Program-made: the position numbers and the translations under genes
Shown here: positions 1 to 6,060 of the stretch, piece by piece
Layout of the letters: every line of letters starts with the position of its first letter
Numbering within the stretch: position 1 is the first letter of the stretch
The notes under the pieces: model-generated
The model's input: the letters and a program-made list of their open reading frames with translations, nothing else
The model's database searches: none
Told to the model about the DNA's origin: nothing
NCBI GenBank assembly: GCA_902767145.1
Contig: CACXGG010000092.1
Span: forward strand, 1-7,569
Origin: Oscillospiraceae bacterium
Lineage (GTDB): Bacteria; Bacillota; Clostridia; Saccharofermentanales; Saccharofermentanaceae
DNA: 7,569 bases
Reading direction: 5' to 3'

Positions 1-554
1 CCGATCACGTTCTTTCCGTAAACTCCGCTCCTCAGGGAAAGGTCATGGGACCTTCCAAGGATATTGGAATCCATTGTGATCCTTATATCAGATCCGTCCA
101 CCGGGTAGTAAGCCTCCCGCTCGTAGGACAGGAACACCTTAGGTGCCAGATCCCGGTAGAATGTCCTGACATAATCGATCTCTTTACAGATCTGCGTATC
201 CAGGGGCCTGTCTCCGCCTGCTGCCAGCCAGTCCATAGCCTCGAATTCGGGAAGTGCGATCCGTCTCTTGTAGACCACTGACTCGTATTTCTTCTTGAGT
301 TCCACAAAGACATCGTCGTCCTCACTGACCCTGCTGTAACTTCTGACCCTGAGCTTCTCCTTATACTCAGGCTTGTCCAGGGATGTCCTGATGAGCCGGT
401 TATCATCTGTATCGAAATAGATATTCCTGATGGTGGTCCGGCCGTATTTATCTATCTCCATCTTTCCCTTCATCTCAGATTCAAGATCCAGCCTCTGGGA
501 AGCTGTCAGGATATATTTGATCTCGTATCTTCTGAAGATATTCTGATAAGTCAT
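1..554 (-). CDS. VTC-domain protein, polyphosphate polymerase-like (3' end outside window)
   Basis: Reading the minus strand from 554 gives 184 uninterrupted codons running off the left edge. The protein begins MTYQNIFRRYEIKYIL and matches the bacterial VTC / CYTH-like tunnel-fold family, whose eukaryotic member Vtc4 makes polyphosphate from ATP. Visible family motifs are RYEIKY (residues 9-14), NIYFDT (44-49), YKEKLRVRSY (64-73) with the paired basic residues R69 and R71, VELKKK (84-89), VYKRR (94-98), SYEREAY (143-149) and RITMD (158-162). The basic residues are those expected to line the polyphosphate/ATP tunnel. The C-terminal glutamate/lysine segment typical of the family would lie beyond the edge. 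The start at 554 is chosen because GGAGG (563-567) sits 8 nt upstream and the protein then begins just before RYExKY. In-frame ATGs at 584 and 590 are possible alternatives, with AAGGAAGG at 591-598. The gene is divergent from the two-component operon. Family assignment is firm; enzymatic activity is inferred. Confidence 0.85.
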   Translation of the reverse strand, partial: MTYQNIFRRYEIKYILTASQRLDLESEMKGKMEIDKYGRTTIRNIYFDTDDNRLIRTSLDKPEYKEKLRVRSYSRVSEDDDVFVELKKKYESVVYKRRIALPEFEAMDWLAAGGDRPLDTQICKEIDYVRTFYRDLAPKVFLSYEREAYYPVDGSDIRITMDSNILGRSHDLSLRSGVYGKNVI

Positions 555-562
555 TTCCATTT

Positions 563-567
563 CCTCC
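563..567 (-). promoter_or_regulatory. Ribosome-binding site of the VTC-domain gene
   Basis: Perfect GGAGG on the minus strand, 8 nt before the ATG at 554-552. It favours that ATG over several in-frame ATGs further upstream (560, 578, 581, 584, 590). A second purine-rich stretch, AAGGAAGG at 598-591, could serve the ATG at 584, so the start is not fully settled. Confidence 0.55.
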
Positions 568-594
568 GTTTCTGCCATCATCATAAACATCCTT

Positions 595-612
595 CCTTAA
601 ATGAACCTTAAA
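595..612. promoter_or_regulatory. 11-bp-period direct repeat, candidate response-regulator site
   Basis: CCTTAAA occurs at 595-601 and again at 606-612, separated by 4 bp, giving a period of 11 bp. It ends 11 bp before the TATAAT of the regulator promoter, so it covers the -35 region. This is the placement of PhoB-type boxes used by OmpR-family activators, with tandem half-sites on one face of the helix. On the other strand the half-site reads TTTAAGG, sharing TTTRA with the TTTGA core of the repeats upstream of the ABC gene. It also overlaps the upstream AAGGAAGG of the divergent VTC gene. Repeat and spacing are seen; binding is inferred. Confidence 0.4.
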
Positions 613-620
613 GCGGAAAA

Positions 621-629
621 TGGTATAAT
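621..629 (+). promoter_or_regulatory. Extended -10 promoter of the two-component operon
   Basis: TGGTATAAT is a perfect extended -10 element (TGnTATAAT), with TATAAT at 624-629, predicting transcription start near 636. The -35 position (about 601-606, ATGAAC) matches TTGACA poorly, which fits an extended -10 promoter or one helped by an activator bound at the adjacent repeat. The predicted leader is about 25 nt and carries the ribosome-binding site at 651-655. Confidence 0.65.
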
Positions 630-650
630 CAACAGAGAAAAACAAAAACA

Positions 651-655
651 GAGGG
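651..655 (+). promoter_or_regulatory. Ribosome-binding site that sets the regulator start at 661
   Basis: GAGGG lies 5 nt before the ATG at 661. An in-frame ATG at 601 would give a longer protein, but it has no such site and the -10 box at 624-629 lies downstream of it. The 661 start also places the protein directly at the receiver domain. Confidence 0.75.
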
Positions 656-660
656 AACAG

Positions 661-1368
661 ATGGCAGACTACAAGGTACTCATGATAGACGACGATGAGG
701 TGATCGCCCAGACCACCTGCGAATACCTTAACATGTTCGATGTTAAGACCGCTTACGTTACCGGCTACGAGGAGGCGGAAGCCTTCCTGGATAAGAACCT
801 GGTATCCCTTCTTCTCCTGGACATCAACCTGGGTGACAAGTCCGGCTTCGATCTCTGCAGGAAGGTCAGGGAGAACTACGACATGCCCATCCTCTTCATA
901 AGTGCCAGGACATCCGACGACGATGTCCTCATCGCCCTTAACATCGGAGGCGACGACTACATCAAGAAGCCCTACACCCTGAGTATCCTCCTGGCCAAGG
1001 TAAAGACCGTCCTGGCAAGATACGAAAGGGAGGCATCAGCAAAGGACACAAAGACAGCACAGAAGAGCAACGAACTTGCCCCTGACATCAGGCTGGACAC
1101 CAACACCCATAAGCTGAACATAAAAGGCGAGGCCGTAAGCCTCAAGGCCATGGAATATAAGATGCTCCTGTACCTTACTGAGAACAGGGGAAGAGTAGTT
1201 ACCAAGGACGAACTCCTGAAGAACGTCTGGGACGACGAGTTCATCGGCGAGGGTACCCTTGCCGTCCACATAAGGCACCTTAGGGAAAAGATCGAGAAAG
1301 ATCCCAAAAACCCCGAGATAATAAAGACCGTCTGGGGCGTGGGCTACATGATCGAGGAAGCAAAGTGA
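661..1368 (+). CDS. OmpR-family response regulator
   Basis: A 235-residue DNA-binding response regulator, normal length for the OmpR/PhoB family. The receiver domain (about 1-120) starts MADYKVLMIDDDEV with the acidic cluster D10-D12, phosphoacceptor D54 in LLLLDINLGDKSG, the switch serine S81 in ISAR, Y100, and the conserved lysine K103 in DDYIKKPY. A linker of about 20 residues leads to a winged-helix output domain (about 138-235) with MEYKMLLYL, the recognition-helix region GTLAVHIRHLREKIE, and the wing hairpin IIKTVWGVGYMIEE. Phosphorylated by the adjacent kinase, it should dimerise and bind tandem direct repeats. Candidate sites lie upstream of its own promoter and of the ABC operon. Its stop overlaps the kinase start (GTGA at 1365-1368), so the pair is translationally coupled. 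All catalytic residues are present. The regulon is inferred from neighbours. Confidence 0.95.
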   Translation: MADYKVLMIDDDEVIAQTTCEYLNMFDVKTAYVTGYEEAEAFLDKNLVSLLLLDINLGDKSGFDLCRKVRENYDMPILFISARTSDDDVLIALNIGGDDYIKKPYTLSILLAKVKTVLARYEREASAKDTKTAQKSNELAPDIRLDTNTHKLNIKGEAVSLKAMEYKMLLYLTENRGRVVTKDELLKNVWDDEFIGEGTLAVHIRHLREKIEKDPKNPEIIKTVWGVGYMIEEAK

Positions 1369-2648
1369 GAAACTACTTCCGTATCGTCATCGCCGCAGGC
1401 ATATTCTTCTTATTGGGACTGGCCGTATTCGCGGTCATCTCCTTTAACAGTGCTGCCGTTCCAACCATCGACAACGACAAGGTAGTCCTTCTGAACGACA
1501 TCGCCATGGATGCCGCTGAGGACATGGAAGCGGTAAAGAATAATGACTATGGTGCGGAATTCGTGGTGATCGATAACTCAGGAAATATCCTGGCCGACAC
1601 CAGGACAGACAAAACACAGAACCCTTCTGTGGAATCCGCCATCAAGAACAGATACCCATATAAGTACATAATAAAAGACAACAATATAGAAGGAGCCGTT
1701 ATCCTGATAGACGACGGGATGGACGGATTCTACAGAGTAAGGAACATCATCTTTGCAGGCCTCGCCATAGCAGCAGTCCTGATAACTGCAGGCGCGGTCT
1801 TCTATGGTATATACGTAAGAAATAATATAGTAAGGCCCTTCGGCAGGATGGAGGCCTTCGCCGGCAAAGTGGCGGAAGGCAACCTGAACGAACCCCTCCT
1901 GATGGAGAAGAATAACATGTTCGGTGTATTCTCCGAGAGCTTCGACATAATGCGCGAGGAGCTCAACGCCTCCAGGCAGAGGGAGATCGCCCTCCAGAAG
2001 AAGGAGAAGGAGCTCGTGGCCTCCTTAAGCCACGACCTGAAGACTCCCGTCACCGGCATCAAGCTCACCTCAGAGCTCATGCAGGCTAAGCTCCAGGCTG
2101 GGGATAACGACAAGGATATGCAGGAGAAGCTGGACAACATCTGGAAGAAAGCCGACCAGATAGATGCCCTGGTAACAGATCTCTTTACATCCACCCTGGA
2201 CGACCTGGGCGAGGTCAAGATCAGTATGGAGGATGTCCCTTCCACCATCCTTAAGGAGATCCTCACCAAGTACGACGACAAGGAGAAGGTCAGGGAAGAG
2301 GCACTTCCCGAGGTCATCATCCATACAGATCCCAAGAGGATGAGCCAGGTAATAGGAAACATCATCCACAACTCCTACAAATATGCAGACACTGTCATAG
2401 ACGTGGACTATAAGGTCACAGGTCCCAACCTTGAAATGTGCATCAAGGACCACGGCCCCGGCGTCCCCGAAGACGAGCTCGAGCTCATCACCAACAAGTT
2501 CTACAGGGGCAAGGACCAGCAGAACGAGGAAGGCTCCGGCCTGGGCCTCTATATTGCAAAGAACCTCATGGAGAAGATGGGCGGCGACCTGATCCCCGAG
2601 TCCGACGGCGACGGCCTCTCCATCACCCTCCTCATCCCCCTAAGTTAA
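1365..2648 (+). CDS. HAMP-domain sensor histidine kinase
   Basis: A 427-residue membrane sensor kinase starting at GTG, with GAGG at 1354-1357 seven nt upstream and overlapping the regulator stop. Order: membrane segment about 6-27; extracytoplasmic domain about 28-125, containing FVVIDNSGNIL, which is suggestive of a PAS/Cache-like fold; membrane segment about 128-150; HAMP about 151-205; dimerisation/phosphoacceptor domain with H-box SHDLKTP and H223; ATPase domain with N-box around N332/N336 (GNIIHNSYKYA), G1 box DHGPGVPED (362-370), F-box NKFYRGKD, and G2 box GSGLGLYIAKN (390-400). It is predicted to autophosphorylate H223 and transfer to D54 of the regulator. The sizeable outside domain argues for direct ligand sensing and separates it from BceS-type kinases, which have almost none. 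The last 200 bases are notably rich in C-ending codons. The ligand is unknown. Confidence 0.94.
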   Translation: MRNYFRIVIAAGIFFLLGLAVFAVISFNSAAVPTIDNDKVVLLNDIAMDAAEDMEAVKNNDYGAEFVVIDNSGNILADTRTDKTQNPSVESAIKNRYPYKYIIKDNNIEGAVILIDDGMDGFYRVRNIIFAGLAIAAVLITAGAVFYGIYVRNNIVRPFGRMEAFAGKVAEGNLNEPLLMEKNNMFGVFSESFDIMREELNASRQREIALQKKEKELVASLSHDLKTPVTGIKLTSELMQAKLQAGDNDKDMQEKLDNIWKKADQIDALVTDLFTSTLDDLGEVKISMEDVPSTILKEILTKYDDKEKVREEALPEVIIHTDPKRMSQVIGNIIHNSYKYADTVIDVDYKVTGPNLEMCIKDHGPGVPEDELELITNKFYRGKDQQNEEGSGLGLYIAKNLMEKMGGDLIPESDGDGLSITLLIPLS

Positions 2649-2692
2649 GATTGGTCAGGATATAGTTTTAAGATCATTGTAGGACCGTTAAT

Positions 2693-2723
2693 AATTTGAT
2701 AAGAATTTGATAGTCCTTTGACA
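2693..2723 (+). promoter_or_regulatory. Tandem 11-bp-period repeats, candidate operator of the ABC operon
   Basis: AATTTGATA is repeated perfectly at 2693-2701 and 2704-2712. A third partial copy, CCTTTGACA, sits in phase at 2715-2723 (shared TTTGA and final A). All three are spaced 11 bp apart, placing them on one DNA face as expected for OmpR-family regulator dimers. Relative to the possible -10 at 2747-2752 they span about -66 to -36, a normal activator position. The kinase/regulator pair next door is the obvious candidate to bind here. Repeats and phasing are seen directly; the binding protein is inferred. Confidence 0.55.
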
Positions 2724-2746
2724 AAGAAGTCCCGGACAAAGACCCG

Positions 2747-2752
2747 TACAAT
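2747..2752 (+). promoter_or_regulatory. Possible -10 box of the ABC-hydrolase operon
   Basis: TACAAT resembles the sigma-A -10 consensus and would start transcription near 2759, leaving a leader of about 28 nt. No good -35 lies 16-18 bp upstream. The TTGACA at 2718-2723 is 23 bp away, too far for normal pairing, so the promoter would need an activator. This fits the tandem repeats just upstream. Read-through from the kinase gene is also possible because no terminator is visible in the gap. Confidence 0.4.
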
Positions 2753-2756
2753 AGGA

Positions 2757-2771
2757 GCATAAGAACTATGC
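2757..2771 (+). repeat. Small inverted repeat in the ABC leader
   Basis: GCATA (2757-2761) and TATGC (2767-2771) are perfectly complementary with a 5-nt spacer AGAAC. This could form a weak hairpin directly before the ribosome-binding site AAAGGAG at 2772-2778. It is short and A/T rich, so it may be chance. It lacks a following T run and is not a terminator. Confidence 0.25.
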
Positions 2772-2786
2772 AAAGGAGAATAAGGT

Positions 2787-3545
2787 ATGGGTTCGATATT
2801 AAAGACAGAAAAGTTATGCAAATCCTTTTCAATTGGAGGCATACAGCAGCACGTAATAAAGAATCTCGATCTGGAGATCATGGAAGGTGACTTCACGATA
2901 GTAATGGGAGCATCAGGCTCCGGTAAGTCCACACTCCTCTATGCACTCTCCGGAATGGACAAGCCCACCATGGGCAGCATCACCTTCGACGGGGAAGAGA
3001 TCTCCGGTAAGAGCAACGACCAGTTGGCTCTCTTCAGAAGAGGCAACTGCGGTTTCGTATTCCAGAACGTCTACCTTCTGGAGAACCAGACAGTACTGGA
3101 CAACGTCCTCACAGGAGCGCTCATCGTAGCAAAGAACTCCCCGGAACTCGTCAGGAAGGCAAAGGTGCTCCTCAAGAAGGTTGGCATCAGCGAACCCCTC
3201 TGGAACAAATACCCCAGCCAGTTATCAGGCGGTGAGGCCCAGAGGGTCGGCATCGTAAGAGCGGTCATCAACGATCCCAAGATCTTATTCGCCGACGAGC
3301 CCACGGGCCAGCTCAATTCCGCATCAGGACAGGAAGTCCTTAACATCTTCACAGAAGTACACAGGAACGGTCAGAGCATCGTAATGGTAACCCACGACCT
3401 GAAGACGGCACTTAGAGGTACGAGAGTCCTCTTCTTAAGGGATGGTGCTGTCGTAGGCCAGTACAGGATGCCCAACTACGGAACAGATGACCTTACAGCA
3501 AGAAGAGCAGGCCTTCAGAGCTTCCTCGACGAGATGGGATGGTAA
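2787..3545 (+). CDS. ABC transporter ATP-binding protein (MacB/FtsE/LolD class)
   Basis: A 252-residue nucleotide-binding subunit that should power the FtsX-like permease encoded next. The start is supported by AAAGGAG at 2772-2778, eight nt upstream. Motifs in order: Walker A GASGSGKST (41-49), Q-loop Q93 in VFQN, signature LSGGE (146-150), Walker B ILFADEP (166-172) with catalytic E171, D-loop around GQLNSAS (174-180), and switch histidine H203 in VTHD. The close spacing of signature and Walker B and the EPTG sequence are typical of the MacB/LolD/BceA group rather than importers. Two small departures from consensus are E for Q at the end of the signature and N for D in the D-loop; variants like this occur in functional proteins. 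The last 25 residues extend past the usual core. It is the first gene of an apparent three-gene operon, 4 nt before the permease. Substrate is unknown. Confidence 0.94.
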   Translation: MGSILKTEKLCKSFSIGGIQQHVIKNLDLEIMEGDFTIVMGASGSGKSTLLYALSGMDKPTMGSITFDGEEISGKSNDQLALFRRGNCGFVFQNVYLLENQTVLDNVLTGALIVAKNSPELVRKAKVLLKKVGISEPLWNKYPSQLSGGEAQRVGIVRAVINDPKILFADEPTGQLNSASGQEVLNIFTEVHRNGQSIVMVTHDLKTALRGTRVLFLRDGAVVGQYRMPNYGTDDLTARRAGLQSFLDEMGW

Positions 3546-3549
3546 GCAT

Positions 3550-6048
3550 ATGAAGATCTTAAGACTGTCATTATTTAACTTAAGGAAGAACAAGAGAGAG
3601 GCAGTAGCCATCGTCTTCCTTACCATGGTCACAGTATTCCTTCTTGGAACTGCGCTTATCAGCCTCACGAAGATCGGAGACATCTTCAACAAGGCATACG
3701 ACGAGACCGGATGTATGGAATATATCATCCACTTCAGGAAGGACTCCTACAGGGAGGTCTATAAGGATATCCTGGAAGAGGCGTACGGGATAGAAGATTC
3801 AGTGGAAGCAGATGGCCTCTTTGCCATTCCCTTAAATGTCATAGAAAAGAACGGAGAGAAACAGCTCCACAACTTCGCATTCATTACTCTTGAGACAGAG
3901 AAAAAGACTGAAGGCTTCGTCATCCAGGACGGAAGATCCGATGATGAGATAGATGGTATCGAGCACCCCATATGGCTTCCTTATGCCTTTGAGATGAACG
4001 ACGGATATCTTCCCGGAGATACATATACGATCGTGATCGGGGGAAGGACTTACCCCTTTGAGATCGCAGGTTTCTATAATCCCGGTTGCGGAAACAGGGA
4101 CGGTTCCGGCATGAAGGTGATCGTTACCGATAAGGACTTTAACCTCTTATCAGGAGTATTGGAACATACTGATATCCTGGCTTTCAACGGCACAGATGAA
4201 TTCGATGTCGGTGAATTCCTCAATAAGTGTGAGGAATTATCCGGTGAGAATGTCACTTCATATGCCTGGACCTGGTGGCGCTTTTACGAATCTCAAAATG
4301 AGGTGATCTTTCTTCAGATATTCCTGGGTATAGCAGCATTCATCTCTTTTATTACCCTGGCATCAACAGTCTTCCTCATGAGACACAAGATCTCAAACGA
4401 CATCGAGGACCAGATGCAGCAGATCGGCGTACTGGAGGCTCTGGGCTACAGGTCAAAGGAGATTTCCCTCTCCTACATATACGAATATATGCTGACCGCT
4501 GCAGCCGGCGCAGTCCTGGGAACGTTACTCTCCGTATTATTTAATCCTGTACTTTCCAGGATCGCCGGACAGCAGATGGGCCGTATCGTCCATATGGAGC
4601 TGAACTTCGTAATGCTCGTAATGGTCGCAGTTGCCATAACCATCCTCACCCTGGTATTTGCACTGACTAAGGCGGCTACCATAAAGAGATATCCTCCGGT
4701 AGTGGCATTCAGAAAAGGAATAAAAGCACATCACTTCGGCAGGAACATCCTTCCTCTCGAAAAGACAAAGGGCAACATCAATACAAGGCTCGCCTTTAAG
4801 GTCTTCTTCAGGAATATAAAGCAGAATATCGGTGCAGGTATCTGTATCCTTCTGGCTTCATCTACGCTGGTCTTCGGAGTGGCTGTATATGACTTCTTCA
4901 AGGACGAAATGGCCATGCTGTATACCTTTGGTGAGGAGGTGCCGGAAGAGACGATAAGCCTCCTGGACGGTGTCGATCCCTATGCGTTCAGTGAAGAACT
5001 CCTGGATCTTCCTGAGGTCAGAAAGACATTGGTATGTTTTGAGGCTGATGATGTAACAGTGGAAGAGATCGGACATGAATCTACTGTTATTTCATATGAG
5101 GATTATAGCGAAACAGAGAATATCTTCCTCAGCGACGGAAGATATCCGGAACACGAAAATGAGATAGGTATCTCTCTTTACGCTTCGAGGACATATGGTA
5201 TTGAAGTCGGAGACAGTGTAACTGTTAAGGGTGACGGTACCAGGAAGACCATGATCGTTTCGGGCATAATCCCCGAAGCCAGTAACGGTCTTATAAATGT
5301 CTATCTGACCCACGAAGGATATCTGAGCCTGGTCCCCAATGATACTCCCAATATGATCAACGTCTATCTTGAAGAAGGCGTGGACAGAAGCGAATTCGAG
5401 AGAGATCTTTATGGACTATACGGTGCCAGTGCAGCGGAAATGGCAGAAGCAAGTGCAGAAGGAAGCACACTGGAAGAGCGTATCAGAAATGCAGCTGACG
5501 AACAGATGGCTGTCCTCCTCGATCGCTACGGTGTAACTGATGTGGACTATGCCATCAGGATCGGAGATCAGCTAATAACCGGACAGAGCTCGGTATTCCG
5601 TATCAGGGATATACAATCCTACTTTGACCAGATCGCCACACAGGTAACACCCATGGCCAAAGCTGTAAAAGCATTCGTCATCGGAATGACGATCTTCGTC
5701 GGTATGATCGTTGCCGTGATCCTGAGCATTCTCTCCTTCTCCAATGTCAGAAGACAGAGAAAGGATCTGGGCATCATGAAGAGCATGGGCTACAGTTCAA
5801 AGGATCTCATGAAGCAGCTGGCCGTATCCATGCTCCCCCCGACCATAGTCTCAACGGCTGCAGGTGCTGTACTGGGAGTCTTCATAAACCACTTTTTCTG
5901 GCTCTATATCATGGGATTCATTATAAAAGCAAGTATCCCGCTGGTAATAGTAACTGCAGTCCTGATCGTCCTGTTCAGTTACGCCGTAACCTACTTTGCA
6001 GCAGGAAGAGTAAAGAAAGTCTCGGTAACCGAGCTCATAACAGAATAA
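3550..6048 (+). CDS. Double-FtsX-domain ABC transporter permease
   Basis: An 832-residue membrane subunit starting 4 nt after the ATPase stop, so probably translationally coupled; an in-frame ATG at 3487 lies inside the ATPase gene and is unlikely. Eight membrane segments are visible: about 18-40, 253-276, 311-333, 352-376, 425-447, 706-731, 761-785 and 795-817. They form two FtsX units, each a single helix, a large outside domain (about 41-252 and 448-705), then three helices. Each unit carries the ATPase-coupling motif just after its second helix: QIGVLEALGYRSKEIS (291-306) and DLGIMKSMGYSSKDL (739-753). The family (LolE/MacB-like type VII ABC systems) works by mechanotransmission, transmitting ATP hydrolysis to domains outside the membrane rather than through a channel. 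The second outside domain holds an Ala/Glu-rich, likely helical stretch at about 625-656. The topology differs from ten-helix BceB permeases. Export of a peptide or lipid, or control of the co-transcribed hydrolase, is inferred. Confidence 0.92.
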   Translation: MKILRLSLFNLRKNKREAVAIVFLTMVTVFLLGTALISLTKIGDIFNKAYDETGCMEYIIHFRKDSYREVYKDILEEAYGIEDSVEADGLFAIPLNVIEKNGEKQLHNFAFITLETEKKTEGFVIQDGRSDDEIDGIEHPIWLPYAFEMNDGYLPGDTYTIVIGGRTYPFEIAGFYNPGCGNRDGSGMKVIVTDKDFNLLSGVLEHTDILAFNGTDEFDVGEFLNKCEELSGENVTSYAWTWWRFYESQNEVIFLQIFLGIAAFISFITLASTVFLMRHKISNDIEDQMQQIGVLEALGYRSKEISLSYIYEYMLTAAAGAVLGTLLSVLFNPVLSRIAGQQMGRIVHMELNFVMLVMVAVAITILTLVFALTKAATIKRYPPVVAFRKGIKAHHFGRNILPLEKTKGNINTRLAFKVFFRNIKQNIGAGICILLASSTLVFGVAVYDFFKDEMAMLYTFGEEVPEETISLLDGVDPYAFSEELLDLPEVRKTLVCFEADDVTVEEIGHESTVISYEDYSETENIFLSDGRYPEHENEIGISLYASRTYGIEVGDSVTVKGDGTRKTMIVSGIIPEASNGLINVYLTHEGYLSLVPNDTPNMINVYLEEGVDRSEFERDLYGLYGASAAEMAEASAEGSTLEERIRNAADEQMAVLLDRYGVTDVDYAIRIGDQLITGQSSVFRIRDIQSYFDQIATQVTPMAKAVKAFVIGMTIFVGMIVAVILSILSFSNVRRQRKDLGIMKSMGYSSKDLMKQLAVSMLPPTIVSTAAGAVLGVFINHFFWLYIMGFIIKASIPLVIVTAVLIVLFSYAVTYFAAGRVKKVSVTELITE

Positions 6049-6060
6049 GAGGATAACAAC

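Noticed and set aside
601..660. Twenty-residue N-terminal extension of the response regulator from the ATG at 601
   Set aside because: No ribosome-binding site fits that ATG, a perfect extended -10 lies downstream of it at 621-629, and GAGGG precedes the ATG at 661, where the receiver domain begins.
1802..2371. 189-codon open frame antisense to the histidine kinase
   Set aside because: It lies wholly within a kinase with complete motifs, has a Ser/Leu-rich low-complexity translation, and no ribosome-binding context was evident.
2438..2665. Arg/Pro-rich 75-codon frame overlapping the kinase end
   Set aside because: It is a frame shadow of the GC-rich, C-ending codons of the kinase ATPase domain.
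2649..2692. Transcription terminator after the kinase gene
   Set aside because: No stem-loop followed by a T run could be found; the region is AT-rich but unstructured by eye.
3487..3549. Longer permease start inside the end of the ATPase gene
   Set aside because: The extra 21 residues are hydrophilic and are simply the ATPase coding sequence read in another frame; the ATG at 3550 gives the usual FtsX-type N-terminus ending in a short basic stretch before the first helix.
661..6048. Classical BceRSAB bacitracin-type module
   Set aside because: The kinase has a large outside domain and the permease has eight helices with two outside domains, unlike BceS and BceB.
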